Shown: positions 12,165-22,789, counted from the first letter of the stretch. The stretch: DNA of 64,000 bases from Semisulcospira habei (GCA_036245525.1 BTPG01000003.1:186633533-186697532), one strand, 5' to 3'. The notes: generated from the sequence alone by a model not told the origin. A program made the numbers and translations.

Positions 12165-12380
12165 TCACCCCATCCGTAAAAAGTCTTCCTTTCGAGATTG
12201 CACTAATATTGGTCTACTTACTATAAATCTCTCACGTCTTTTCAAGTCTTCCCAACGGCCGCTGCCTTTCTCCACACCTCTGCTCTGAAGGCGATCGACT
12301 GTGTGGTGCCTTTGGCTCCGTTCTGAAAGTGCTTTCTCTGGTTTCTGACCACGATTGATCTGCCCCTGTGGCGCCTCTGT
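12165..12380 (-). mobile_element. Fragment of an RNase H-type LINE C-terminus
   Basis: The minus strand encodes SQRHHTVDRLQSRGVEKGSG followed by KRRERFIVSRP. The same stretch, differing at a few positions, occurs on the plus strand at about 44945-45075, right after a decayed RNase H domain. It is therefore the far C-terminal piece of that retroelement. Confidence 0.65.
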
Positions 12381-12499
12381 GTGAAGATTACTGTATCTCG
12401 AACAGTCCACTAAAATATATATATGTATATGCTGAAGTCCCGAGGAAAACGGATGTGAACAGAACACCCATCGACAAACATCTTCTCGAAGGGTTTGCG

Positions 12500-12693
12500 T
12501 AACCCACTTAGCCCCAGCAGGAGACTGATTGACCATGATAATTCAAGGGTAGTGCCAGATTATAATTCAAAGGTAGTGCCAAAAGTTAATCTAGCAATAC
12601 CCTTGAATTATCAGGGTCAATCTACCTCCTGCAACTGGCACATAGTAACACTTAAAAAATGTGGGAAAAGCACTCGTGGGGCTAAAAGGGTTA
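12500..12693. mobile_element. TM-A element, diverged
   Basis: Ends TAACCCACTTAGCCCC and GGGGCTAAAAGGGTTA are inverted complements with a few changes. Inside lie the family arms GACCATGATAATTCAAGGGT and ACCCTTGAATTATCAGGGTC, but the GGCGCC centre is lost. Confidence 0.7.
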
Positions 12694-12738
12694 AGCAGAT
12701 GTCGGTCCGATGGCCATTTGCTTACTGGAAGTTTTATA

Positions 12739-14440
12739 TTCTCTATGTGATAGGAGTGTAATAGACGTTGTTCATATTCTCTGTGATAGGAGTGTAATAG
12801 ACGTTGTTCATATTCTCTGTGATAGGAGTGTAATAGACGTTGTTCATATTCTCTATGTGATAGGAGTGTAATAGACGTTGTTCATATTCTCTGTGATAGG
12901 AGTGTAATAGACGTTGTTCATATTCTCTGTGATAGGAGTGTAATAGACGTTGTTCATATTTTCTGTGATAGGAGTGTAATAGACGTTGTTCATATTCTCT
13001 ATGTGATAGGAGTGTAATAGACGTTGTTCATATTCTCTATGATAGGAGTGTAATAGACGTTGTTCATATTCTCTTTGTGATAGGACTGTAATAGACGTTG
13101 TTCATATTCTCTGTGATAGGAGTGTAATAGACGTTGTTCATATTCTCTGTGATAGGAGTGTAATAGACGTTGTTCATATTCTCTGTGATAGGAGTGTAAT
13201 AGACGTTGTTCATATTCTCTGTGATAGGAGTGTAATAGACGTTGTTCATATTCTCTATGATAGGAGTGTAATAGACGTTGTTCATATTCTCTTTGTGATA
13301 GGAGTGTAATAGACGTTGTTCATATTCTCTGTGATAGGAGTGTAATAGACGTTGTTCATATTCTCTGTGATAGGAGTGTAATAGACGTTGTTCATATTCT
13401 CTATGATAGAAGTGTAATAGACGTTGTTCATATTTTCTATGATAGGAGTGTAATAGACGTTGTTCATATTCTCTATGTGATAGGAGTGTAATAGACGTTG
13501 TTCATATTCTCTGTGATAGGAGTGTAATAGACGTTGTTCATATTCTCTATGATAGGAGTGTAATAGACGTTGTTCATATTCTCTATGATAGGAGTGTAAT
13601 AGACGTTGTTCATATTCTCTGTGATAGGAGTGTAATAGACGTTGTTCATATTCTCTATGATAGGAGTGTAATAGACGTTGTTCATATTCTCTGTGATAGG
13701 ATTGAAATAGACGTTGTTCATATTCTCTATGATAGGAGTGCAATAGACGTTGTTCATATTCTCTATGATAGGAGTGTAATAGACGTTGTTCATATTCTCT
13801 ATGTGATAGGAGTGTAATAGACGTTGTTCGTATTCTCTGTGATAGGAGTGTAATAGACGTTGTTCATATTTTCTATGTGATAGGAGTGTAATAGACGTTG
13901 TTCATATTCTCTGTGATAGGAGTGTAATAGACGTTGTTCATATTCTCTTTGTGATAGGAGTGTAATAGACGTTGTTCATATTCTCTATGTGATAGGAGTG
14001 TAATAGACGTTGTTCATATTCTCTATGTGACACTCCAAAAAAAGTGATAGGAGTGTAATAGACGTTGTTCATATTCTCTATGTGATAGGAGTGTAATAGA
14101 CGTTGTTCATATTCTCTATGTGATAGGAGTGTAATAGACGTTGTTCATATTCTCTGTGATAGGAGTGTAATAGACGTTCATATTTTCTTTGTGATAGGAG
14201 TGTAACAGACGTTGTTCATATTCTCTGTGATAGGAGTGTAATAGACGTTGTTCATATTCTCTTTGTGATAGGAGTGTAATAGACGTTGTTCATATTCTCT
14301 CTGTGATAGGAGTGTAATAGACGTTGTTCATATTCTCTATGTGATAGGAGTGTAATAGACGTTGTTCATATTCTCTATGATAGGAGTGTAATAGACGTTG
14401 TTCATATTCTCTATGTGATAGGAGTGTAATAGACGTTGTT
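12739..14440. repeat. 36-38 bp minisatellite, about 46 units
   Basis: Tandem copies of a unit containing GATAGGAGTGTAATAGACGT and TGTTCATATTCTCT. Units differ mainly at the junction (CTCTGTGAT, CTCTATGAT, CTCTATGTGAT, CTCTTTGTGAT), giving 36 or 38 bp. Substitutions are rare, so homogenisation is recent. Near 14029-14046 a short CACTCCAAAAAAAG insert breaks the array. Runs of 36-bp units make 12-residue repeat frames (NMNNVYYTPITE) on the minus strand, but 38-bp units break them; I do not regard this as coding. Confidence 0.95.
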
Positions 14441-14515
14441 TGGAAATTATACACGTGTTGCGACGAAAGCAATGGATTAAAAGCCCGGACAAACACCCGA
14501 TATTAGGTCACATTT

Positions 14516-14602
14516 GCGACAAAAACGGTAGATTAAAAAGTCTGGACAAACATGCGATATCGCATGTTTGTCCGGACTTTTAATCCACTGTTTTCGTCGT
14601 AA
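14516..14602. mobile_element. HP-5 palindrome, single copy
   Basis: Arms ACGGTAGATTAAAAAGTCTG and CGGACTTTTAATCCACTGTT meet at the perfect centre CATGCGATATCGCATG. The sequence just upstream (GCAATGGATTAAAAGCCCGG, 14470-14489) resembles one arm again. Confidence 0.75.
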
Positions 14603-15654
14603 CATAAACGTTCAATATTGACCTACTTTATGACGACTTTGTCATGGACAAATACGCTGACGACACGGCACTGACAGGACAGATTACAGATGAGGACGAC
14701 AGACATTATCGACAAGAGATCGACGACTTTGTAGAGTGGTGCGATAGAAACTCTCTTGAATTACATGTTCGCAAAACAAGAGAGATGATCATGGATCTCA
14801 GGAAAACTCATCCCGATCCTGTTGTCATCAAGGGAGCAGAAGTTGAGCGTGTAGAGTCCTACAAGTATTTAGTTTTTTTTTTTTTTTTTGACAACGCGCT
14901 CAACTGGAAACAAAACAGAGAGGCTATTGTGAAAAAAGCGCATACCCGTCTTTACTGTTTGAGAAAGCTCAGATCATTTAATGTAAGCACTCAGTTTTAC
15001 AGATGTCTTACTGCTCCAGTATTGTTATCGTTCTAACTTTTGGACTGACGTGGTGGGGCAGAAATTTATGTAAAAGAGATCAAGATCGTCTTAACAAAAT
15101 AACCAGGAACTAAGCGGGCGGTGTGATTGTTAGAGCACTCTGTACAACGGACGGATTACGAACAAACTGGCTGACATTCTTGGTGACAAAACACATCCAC
15201 TTATATATGAATTTGACAGCAGACGTATCAAACGAAGTGGCAGACTTCGAGTACCCAAAAGTAGTACATCACGTTATGCCAACTCTTTTGTCCCTCAGGC
15301 TGTTACCCTTTTCAACAGTAATATCAGTAGATAGTGTCTGTCAACATTCGTTAGCCCATTCAGTAGTTCACTGCAGCATTGTTGACACCAGAAGCACAGG
15401 AGGTATAAACCATATGTGTTTATCTGATTCCAAGAGTGTTACATAGGTAACAGCACGTCTGTTACAGTTCTTCTCTTTAACTGAGGGTTATGGGTTATTT
15501 AATTAATTGAATGAGTGAATGATGATGCCATGTGTTGTATGGGCAGACAGTGAATTTCCCCATGAGGGATTAATAAGTATTATTGTATTGTATTGTATTG
15601 TATTGTATTGTATTGTATTGTATTGTATTGTATTGTATTGTATTGTATTGTATT
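14603..15654 (+). mobile_element. 5'-truncated LINE with RT fragment and (TATTG)n tail
   Basis: The frame at 14644-15036 encodes the RT catalytic motif (DKYADDTALTGQ), the following DFVEWCDRNSLELHVRKT and the primer-grip region (VESYKYL). A run of 17 T at about 14874 replaces the expected codons after YKYL. After 15036 the thumb continues in shifted frames (SGRLRVPKV, NSFVPQAVTLFN). The 3' end reads TTTCCCCATGAGGGATTAAT followed by about 14 TATTG repeats (15581-15654). Such a 3' end is common in L2/Rex-like LINEs; clade assignment is inference. Inactive. Confidence 0.75.
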
Positions 15655-15766
15655 TCCGGAAATCGCCTATTCTTTTGCAGCAAGCATCGAAACACCCGTG
15701 CATTTTTGTTTTTGTGGTGTGCCTTAGCACTATTTGTGGTGTGTGTGTGTGTGTGTGTGTTAGTGA

Positions 15767-16068
15767 GTCCGACATAGCTCAGGCGGTTAAACGTCGGAGC
15801 AGGAGAGCGAAGGGAATCGCCGGGTCGTGGGTTCGAATCCCGTCCCGACCCCGGTAGCTGGACTCACAATCCAGGGGGAAAAATGGATTTGTTGAATAGC
15901 ATGTCCGTTGAAAGGTCCTGGTAAATCAAAGTGGCACAGTTGGAGTGCGCCTGAGTTCATCAGTGTTCAGGTCGTACTCCATAGGCAAATAGATTTCCCT
16001 GTCCCCCATAACCCGTCCATGATCACCTCGGTGCTGTGGACGTTAAACCCGAACTAACCAACCAACCG
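15767..16068 (+). mobile_element. tRNA-derived SINE, full length
   Basis: The head has RNA polymerase III box A (TAGCTCAGGCGGTTA) and box B (GGTTCGAATCC) at tRNA spacing, but the acceptor ends do not pair, so it is not a tRNA gene. The body (CATGTCCGTTG, GTGGCACAG, CTCCATAGG) is shared with a head-less copy at about 54848-55066. The tail is GTTAAACCCGAACTAACC plus AACC repeats, similar to the tail of the RNase H LINE at 18960-19015, whose machinery could mobilise it (inference). Confidence 0.8.
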
Positions 16069-16122
16069 TGTGTGTGTGCTGGTATGTGAGGCCGTAAGGT
16101 CCAAAATCACAGACCAGCACAC
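16069..16122. mobile_element. HP-1 hairpin, collapsed copy
   Basis: The ends GTGTGCTGGTATGTGA and TCACAGACCAGCACAC remain, but one inner arm is deleted, leaving GGCCGTAAGGTCCAAAA. It follows the SINE tail directly. Confidence 0.7.
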
Positions 16123-16637
16123 ATTCAGCGGAACAAAAACCACTGCATCACATCCGATATTTGCTTCATCAGATCAAAGCCACGTTCTGTTTCCTCCACA
16201 CACTTGTAGACCTTGGCGCGTGCCTTATGTTGCACGCGCACAATCCTTTCCGATTGGACGGGAGACGTCACGGCACGCGCAGTCATCACGTGCATTTGCA
16301 CGGCAAACAGAGAGCAGCTTTCGAGGACATGATGTGTTTGCAGGGCTTCGGGCTCAGGCACCGATTGTGCGAAACGACGTTGACTTTGAAAGACCTGAGG
16401 GAAGAATTAAACCTTGGTGAATGAACAGAATTTTTGTTGTTGGTCTTGGAACGAAGAGTATGTGGCCAGAAGCTGTAAGAAATTACAGAGCGAAATAGCC
16501 ACGGAGAGATGCAACACTGCCTTCCGATTTAACCCAACGAACTCGTCACACACTACAACAAGAGCAAGAATCAAGAATCACTGAAGAAAACTGTGTTGTT
16601 TGCTTTAATCCCTTTACTGTCAGTATACGCAGATTAT

Positions 16638-16718
16638 GATGACTCACTCAAGACGTGCCGCCTCCGGATACGCGGCATAAGCCACGTATCCGGAGGCGGC
16701 ACGTCTCGAATGAGTTAA
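16638..16718. mobile_element. TM-D element
   Basis: Arms GACGTGCCGCCTCCGGATAC and GTATCCGGAGGCGGCACGTC are perfect complements around GCGGCATAAGCCAC. The right end is TCGAATGAGTTAA; the left TTAA is mutated. Confidence 0.85.
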
Positions 16719-16787
16719 TGAACCCATAGTAAATTCAAAGTCAAAGATTCTCAGCTGTCTAAAGAACATGGATGCAAAACAATTTCA

Positions 16788-16856
16788 GCAAGAGGCATTG
16801 ATCCTCATGACCCCCGCAAATGCGGTGGCTCATGAGGATCCATTGCCTCGTGCGGA
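16788..16856. mobile_element. TM-B hairpin copy
   Basis: CAGCAAGAGGCATTGATCCT pairs with AGGATCCATTGCCTCGTGCG around CATGACCCCCGCAAATGCGG. Both arms carry the same CATTG variant. Confidence 0.8.
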
Positions 16857-17117
16857 TTGGTGGTTTTCGATTTTTTTCGGCAAAACCTACCCAGCTACGG
16901 ATCGACCACGATAGTTCAACGGTGGCACTAGAATAGCATGGCGCCTCTATAAACACTACACTCGAGCCTTACTGTTCTATCTGTTTCTTGAGCTATTATG
17001 CAGTTTTCAAAGGATCTTTGCCACCGTGAACTGCGCCCTTAGAAAGTGAGAGGTTCGACTCCTAGAACACTGAGATCGTTATCTCCTGGGAGCATTTTAC
17101 GACGACTGCGTCACCTG

Positions 17118-17192
17118 CCAGATAAAATCGACCATGCTATTGCAAGGGTAGTGCCTGTAAAGTCGCCAAGCTTTTTAGGCACTACCTTTAAA
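17118..17192. mobile_element. TM-A remnant
   Basis: ATCGACCATGCTATTGCAAG, GGTAGTGCC, CGCCAAGC and GGCACTACC recall the TM-A core, with the centre and ends decayed. Confidence 0.45.
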
Positions 17193-17279
17193 CCTTCACT
17201 TCCAATATATTTCCCTGTTTTTTTTTTCCAGCGCCAATATTGAACGAATCAAACATACCAATAACGTTCCACTAGAATT

Positions 17280-17371
17280 TTAACCCTTTGGCTATCGGTA
17301 GCGGATTTTGACGCGATGATTCCTGTAGGAATCACCGCGACAAAAACCGCTATCGACAGCCAAAAGGTTAT
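17280..17371. mobile_element. TM-C element
   Basis: 92 bp from TTAACCCTTTGGCTATCGGT to its near-complement ending CAAAAGGTTAT. The central arms GATTCCTGTAGGAATC close the hairpin. The right TTAA has become TTAT. Confidence 0.85.
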
Positions 17372-17395
17372 GGTTGTTCGTTCCAGAACTGAATG

Positions 17396-17599
17396 AACTG
17401 TAAACTAATAATAATAATAAAGGTAATTTGTATAGCGCCTAATCACCAAGGTGCTCTAGGCGCTTTACAATCACAGTAATGAAACACAAAGTAAAATACA
17501 AAACCAAGCACATACAACAACAACAACAAAATACATTTACAAGGAGCAGAAATCTCTCTCTCCTCCTCTCTCTCTCTCTCTCTCTCCTCTCTCCTCTCT

Positions 17600-17640
<41 letters not shown>

Positions 17641-17752
17641 GTGGCACACACACGCACACACACATGAGCCGGCACACAAAATGGTCTTTACGTATATGCA
17701 ACAGAGAAAAAGGTGTGTTTTAAGCTTGGATTTGAAAATGGAAAGAGATGAT
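17396..17752 (-). mobile_element. 3' end of a CR1/L2-like LINE
   Basis: On the minus strand a short coding end (SSLSIFKSKLKTHLF) is followed by a CT/GT-rich region (17563-17638) and a 3' terminus of the GCGCC..GGCGCTATACAAATTACC type with TTATTATTA repeats. The KSKLKTHLF ending followed by such a tail recurs at 49846-50225 and 58960-59563. Confidence 0.65.
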
Positions 17753-17940
17753 GGGTCGGTCCGTGGCGCAGTGGTTAAGGCGCCTGCCACCAATGCCATA
17801 GGTGCGAAGTTCGAAAACGGGTTCCGGCGTCGGACTTTTCTCCTCTGGTAAGTGTCACCGTTAATTCGGGCGGACCGTCGGGGTTTTTTTTTCTCCGGGT
17901 ACTCCGGTTCTTCCACCCCCCACCCCCCACACTTTGGTAC
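17753..17940 (+). mobile_element. tRNA-derived SINE, second type
   Basis: Box A-like GTGGCGCAGTGGTTAAGGCG and box B-like AAGTTCGAAAACGGGTTCC stand at tRNA-like spacing, followed by an unrelated body with TCTCCGGGTACTCCGG and C-rich runs. The body differs from the SINE at 15767. It sits at the coding end of the LINE fragment 17396-17752, so it probably inserted there. Confidence 0.6.
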
Positions 17941-17964
17941 CGGTTTCAGGCCACTTTACAAATT

Positions 17965-19015
17965 TCAAATACAAGCGATCAAAAATCTCTGTAACTTCAG
18001 TAGCTGAACTGGCCCTTCGTCTGTCGTGTACTGTGTTTGTCTCGTCATACTAGACGCCCATTTAAGCTCCGCCTCCCTGACCATTCCTCTGTCTTTAGTG
18101 CAGAACTGCAGGCAATTCTGCTGGCACTCAAGCATGCCTATCAGTCTAGGGAAAGGAACTTCCTGATTCTGTCTGACTCTCTTTCTGCCCTGCAGGCCCT
18201 TCAGGGCGCGGGAACAGACCACCCACTGCTGATGCAGATTAGAGAGCTCTACACATACTTGATGAAGGAATATTATGACATCATTTTTATTTGGGTCCCG
18301 GGCCATGTGGGCATCGAAGGCAACAGAATCGCAGATTCTGCTGCCAACAGTGCCCGCAGTGACCCTGTCTCTGACACACAGACTGTTTATAGTGATTTTA
18401 AACCTGTGATTAATGCGTACATAGCCCGCGAGTGGCAGTCCAAGTGGGACAAAGAGGAAGGGAACAAGCTGCATGAAGCTCTTCCTACGGTGTCCGACAG
18501 TCTCCCTTTCCGCTGCGGCAGCCGCCGTGAGGAGACTGTCCTTACTCGGCTCCACATCGGGCACACGTATGTTACGCACTCTTACTTACTTAAACAGGAT
18601 GAGCGTCCGTGGTGTTTTGCCTGTGATGAGCAGTTTTCTGTTCGACACTTTTTGCTGTATTGTGCCGATTTAATTGACACGAGATATAAACACTTCACAG
18701 CAGACTCCTTGAAGGTTTTGTTCCGGGATGTTCCCCCGGACAAAATCTTCAATTTCTTGAGAGAATGCAATATTTTTTACTAAGATCTGAGCATTCATAG
18801 ACTGTGAATTTATTTATTTTGCCCTTTTTGAGAGTCTGTAGACATTTCTTTTAAAGACTCGTACGACATTTTAGCCTGACATTTGTAAAGATATATTTAC
18901 ATCTTGTCTTAAGACCTTGCTGTTAGTCTGGCTGACCAGATTTTTACCCATCCCGCCGTGAGACGGCCTTAGTCGCCTGCTCGGCGTTAAACCCAAATAA
19001 CTAACTAACTAATTA
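17965..19015 (+). mobile_element. LINE 3' part with RNase H domain
   Basis: The 248-residue frame at 18037-18783 encodes an RNase H fold: SAELQAILLAL (Glu), LILSDSLSALQAL (Asp), FIWVPGHVGIEGNRIADSAA (His and final Asp), then a cysteine/histidine region (CFACDE..SVRHFLLYC) resembling the C-terminal zinc-binding part of I/Jockey-group LINEs. The catalytic acidic residues are present. Sequence 5' of 18037 is out of frame, so the RT is missing. The 3' UTR ends GCCTGCTCGGCGTTAAACCC followed by AAATAACTAACTAACTAA. Confidence 0.8.
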
Positions 19016-19059
19016 AATGGCGTAAATCCGTGTCTGTTACGTGAGTGTGCGTGTTGGGC

Positions 19060-19150
19060 TTCAGTTTGCGGCGCTTTGAGTCGATTTTTGCCCAAACATT
19101 GAGAAAAAGCGCCTATATAATAACGGTATTATTATTATTATTATCATTAT
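19060..19150 (+). mobile_element. Isolated LINE/SINE 3' terminus with (ATT)n
   Basis: GGCGCTTTGAGTCGATTTTT leads to AAAAAGCGCCTATATAATAA, then CGGTATTATTATT. It is a plus-strand 3' end that meets the minus-strand fragment 19151-19660 tail to tail. Confidence 0.55.
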
Positions 19151-19660
19151 TTTATGAGTGACTCACATCAGCTGGGAGAGCGTTCCATGTAATGGGACCA
19201 AAATGCCAAGGGTTAGGGTTAAAATGGTTAAAATGCCAACCAATACGAAAATGCGCGATGACCTTGAGTGACCTTATTACGTCTAGAGATACGGAAAACA
19301 CCAGTGTCTGAAGCAGAGCGTAGTGAGCGGGATGGTGTATACAGCTGGACAAGATCAGATAAGTAAGGAGGGGCAGAACCAGAGATGATGTTGAAACAAA
19401 TAAAACAGACTTTATACTGAAGTATTCTGTATGAAACTGTCAGCCAGTGCAAATCAGCTAGTAGAGGCATAATGTGTTCACGTTTCGGCACACGAAAAAT
19501 CAGACGTGCAGCACAGTTCGTGACTCTCTGGATCTGGTCAAGAAGATTTTGCGGAACACCGGACAAAAGAGAATTGCAATAGTCTATTCGGGACAGCACA
19601 AGGGAGGTAACAAGTGTTTTGGTAACTTCAACAGTCAGCAGATGGTGAAATGTATTAGAA
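19151..19660 (-). mobile_element. CR1/L2-like LINE, RT thumb fragment
   Basis: Minus-strand frames give VTKTLVTSLVLSRIDYCNSL, then QRVTNCAARLIFRVPKREHI, LHWLTVSYRILQYKV and PSRSLRSASDTGVFRI, then after a shift GPITWNALPADV. This is the conserved thumb/C-terminal part of CR1/L2 reverse transcriptases. It lacks the catalytic centre. Confidence 0.75.
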
Positions 19661-19784
19661 GAATACTAGATTTTAGGGAGAAAAACCACGGGTTTTGAAT
19701 GAGAAGTTTTTCAGCTTTTCAGAACTTGATTGTTAAAGAGGGCATTCCTGTTTTTATGATTGACACAGCGGTCTTTCAATAAAC

Positions 19785-19850
19785 ACGCGCCGTGAGATGG
19801 CCTTAGTCGCCTGCTCGGCATTAAACCCCAACAACTAACTTTCAGTGAAC
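19785..19850 (+). mobile_element. 3' tail fragment of the RNase H LINE
   Basis: GCCGTGAGATGGCCTTAGTC, GCCTGCTCGGCATTAAACCC and CAACAACTAACTTTC match the tail at 18953-19010. Confidence 0.6.
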
Positions 19851-20076
19851 AAAACACATCTGCAAGAGTAAAAACTAAAATAAAGATCCTAATGGACCTA
19901 AGACTGTCTGTTTGGGTTTATTATAAGTCCTGCTTCACATAAATTCACTATTTACGCCAGTAAAAGCATTTAGGTGGAATGGTTCACCCGCCTTTCAGTT
20001 TTAGAAATAGTGTCTGACTGTATGCTTATACATATACCTGAAGTAAAGCTGATAACCCGATGAGCGTAATGTTCAC

Positions 20077-20148
20077 GGGCCGATGTAGGTCGCAGCTGGC
20101 CCGCGCACCGGCGTTCGTGCGCGGGCCAGCTGCGACCTACATCTACCC
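20077..20148. mobile_element. HP-2 GC-rich palindrome
   Basis: Arms GATGTAGGTCGCAGCTGGCC and GGCCAGCTGCGACCTACATC are perfect complements, extended by CGCGCAC / GTGCGCG, around CGGCGTTC. Confidence 0.85.
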
Positions 20149-20187
20149 GACGACCTTTTGTTTAGTTGGAAGTGGGAAGTTATCGGA

Positions 20188-20314
20188 CGACTTCACACAC
20201 ACACACACGCGCACACGAGCACACTCACGCACGTACGCAAGCACAAACATACACACACACAAACACACACACACACACATACACGCACGCACGCACGCAC
20301 ACACACACACGCAC

Positions 20315-20349
<35 letters not shown>

Positions 20350-20354
20350 GCACG

Positions 20355-20401
<47 letters not shown>

Positions 20402-20445
20402 ACACGCACACGCACACACGCACGCCCCTCACGCACTCACACTGC
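20188..20445. repeat. CA-rich compound microsatellite
   Basis: Interrupted CA repeats with CACG, CATA and CAAA variants; long open frames of alternating His/Thr or Cys/Val here are artefacts. Between 20446 and 21230 I see only a half TM-B (GCTCATGAGGCGGGG..CCTCTTGCAG, 20708-20745). Confidence 0.9.
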
Positions 20446-21234
20446 ACTGACAAAGAACAAATTTGGAACTTGATCTGACAGAATCAATAGTTGTGTCCCT
20501 TGATTGTCTCTAGCAAGGGAGGTAATCATGCGTTCGTTGTGGCCAGTTGTCTCGGCGTAGGGAATAAATCCCGTGAACAAGAGATCAGTCTCCGAAACCT
20601 CCAAGGACAATATTTTTAACCTCCTTGTGTTTTAACCATAATGGTTTGCAGTACCGTTTACACAAACGGTGGCGGCACGCGCAAGGGAGTTAAACTGAAA
20701 CTAAGAGGCAAGGGGGCTCATGAGGCGGGGGCTCACCTCTTGCAGCTGGATAGTGTTGGGTGGTGCAGTTCGGTAGTGTTCACATTTTTTTCAGCCGTGA
20801 ACGGGTTTAACAGACTTATCTCCAAAAATCAAAAACCATAAAATGTTGAGAGTTGTTGAAAGATAACTAGTCTACAAAAGCTGTAACACAGGCTGCGGTT
20901 GACAAAAGTATCTTGTGCGATACGTCTTATTTTCCTTGTAACGACCTCTTTTGCTCCTTGTGGCTTTTGAAAAAAAAAAAAAGAAAAAAGCAAGCAACCA
21001 ACCAGCCATTCGACCCAGCCACCGACAGAAAAAAACATTAAGATGATTTTACAGAAACTGCACGTAAGTCATTGCTGATTTCATAACGTTTTATTTTTAA
21101 CACCAGAATGTTATCTATATTACACAGTATACATATGTCTATTGCTCGGGTACATGAGGGTAAACACGATATAGAGAGGCATACAATAGCAGTACTCACA
21201 ACCCACACCAGACAACAACCCTTAGTACACAAAA

Positions 21235-21280
21235 GATCGTCGGGCTTGCTTCGGCCGCAGTCTGCCGAGGCGGGCCTGAT
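21235..21280. mobile_element. HP-2 half copy
   Basis: TCGTCGGGCTTGCTTCGGCC and GGGCCTGATAACCTTTTG recall HP-2 ends at 26839 and 32131, with the inner arms deleted. Confidence 0.45.
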
Positions 21281-21507
21281 AACCTTTTGCATACTGGGAC
21301 TGTTTCCATGACGAAATCACATGATGTGGACAAGAAAATTTTTAAAAGTTTATCTATAGGTTCAGTGCCAATAATGCGATATCGTCATATTTATCCGGGA
21401 TCTGGTAGCATTCAGTAGCGAGGTTACGTTTACGCCGAGCGACTCCCAACAACGAACGAGAGCGAAGTCACAGTCCATGGCGGATAGCCAGTGTGTAAGA
21501 GAAGTAG

Positions 21508-21604
21508 AGACAACACTCCGAACATCTCCAAGAGGCATAGATCCTCATGAGCCCTCCGGGCTCATGAAGATCTATGCCTCTTGGAGATGTTCGGAGTGTT
21601 GTCT
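21508..21604. mobile_element. TM-B hairpin with extended arms
   Basis: A 97-bp inverted repeat: arms of 47 bp with a single mismatch and a 3-base loop (TCC). The inner part is the TM-B core (CCAAGAGGCATAGATCCTCA). The outer part, AGACAACACTCCGAACATCT and its complement, is not in other copies, so the palindrome has grown into flanking DNA. No TTAA at the ends. Confidence 0.9.
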
Positions 21605-21949
21605 ATGTCTGTTGCGCAAGCCGTGATTTTACTCTCGTTTGTTGTTTAGAGTCGTGCGTCGGAAACGTGACCTCACAACGTCTTATAGGCTATACTGATG
21701 TTCACGTGTATCTGATGATTGAGGTACGATTGACCATTGCCCTAAAACGCACCATCATTCGCACGAGAGTTCACAGAAAGAGGAAGGTCATAAACTTAGA
21801 CACGGTCATGCACTTATTTACAATTTGTACAAGAAAACCTGATTGGCAAGTAACAGCAATAAGATAACATATTTTACACAGTCCTCCCAGCATCAACAAC
21901 TTTCTCGCACGCAAACACACGGACACACACACTCGACTCACGCACGTGC

Positions 21950-21971
21950 ACGCACATGCACACTCACCACA

Positions 21972-22038
<67 letters not shown>

Positions 22039-22045
22039 ACGCCAC
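21950..22045. repeat. (CA)n microsatellite
   Basis: Mostly pure CA from about 21966 with CACCACAC interruptions. Confidence 0.9.
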
Positions 22046-22218
22046 ACACACCACACACCAAACACATGCACGCACACACGCTCGCGCAAACACGCACGCA
22101 CACATGTACATGCGCAGCAAAATTTCCATGCCGAAGTGGCCATGGTTCGATATGGCGAACGCTATTGTTATCCTGAATCAGTTAGACGTACGACAGCGTG
22201 ACGTGGGTCAGCACGTTA

Positions 22219-22299
22219 TTAACTCATTCGAGACGTGTCGCATTAGGACCCGCGGCAAATAGCAGCGTATCCGTGTGCGACACGCCTCGAGTAAGTTAA
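22219..22299. mobile_element. TM-D element, diverged
   Basis: TTAACTCATTCGAGACGTGT at the left and GACACGCCTCGAGTAAGTTAA at the right as inverted ends, with the centre (GACCCGCGGCAAATAGCAGC) partly decayed. Its right TTAA is also the left TTAA of the TM-A element that follows. Confidence 0.8.
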
Positions 22300-22515
22300 C
22301 CCATTAAACCCTGAGAACGACATGATCAACTTTTGTTTGGTAGATATCCTCTGAGATCTGCCTCATTGTTTCGGAAATAGATCGACCATGCTAGTTCAAG
22401 GGTGATGTCAGACTAGCTTGGCGCCTGAAGGCGCCAAGCTATTCTGACACCACCATTGAACTATCATGGGCGATGCACATCCTGTCAAATTGTGTCAGAG
22501 CGTTATGGGCTAAGC
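22296..22515. mobile_element. TM-A element
   Basis: The left end TTAACCCATTAAACCCTGA is clear; the right end (near GTTATGGGCTAA) is decayed. The hairpin 22381-22474 has ATCGACCATGCTAGTTCAAG and CTTGGCGCC, loop TGAA, then GGCGCCAAG. Confidence 0.8.
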
Positions 22516-22789
22516 GTGTCACACTGGCATACCCCCGCCTGGTTCTTGACCACATACCGAGCACACTCTCTACGGCACCAGAAGAAGCGTATTTCCAGCC
22601 TGTTGATCAGTTCTCATATCAGACAGTTTTAGTCCGTTTTCAGCGGCCACTTGGGGTAAAAGTCAGTTACTTCGCTTTCAACTTCAGACAGCTTTCCTAT
22701 AGTCATGAAATCATAATGTGAGACAATCAAGAACGAACAGGGCAGAGGAGTTCGCCCTTGTTTCCATCTGACGTACAATGTCAAATTCA

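Noticed and set aside
13064..13793. Tandem-repeat protein NMNNVYYTPITE
   Set aside because: Frames exist only while units are 36 bp; 38-bp units break them, and there is no start context or domain.
12739..14440. CRISPR-like array
   Set aside because: Units are contiguous with no unique spacers, and the DNA is eukaryotic; it is a minisatellite.
15767..15851. tRNA gene
   Set aside because: Box A and box B are present, but the acceptor ends do not pair and the unit continues into a SINE body and tail found again at 54848.
20060..20478. His/Thr or Cys/Val repeat proteins at CA/GT tracts (also 21843, 27694, 42520, 48586, 50000)
   Set aside because: Pure translation of dinucleotide repeats in all frames.
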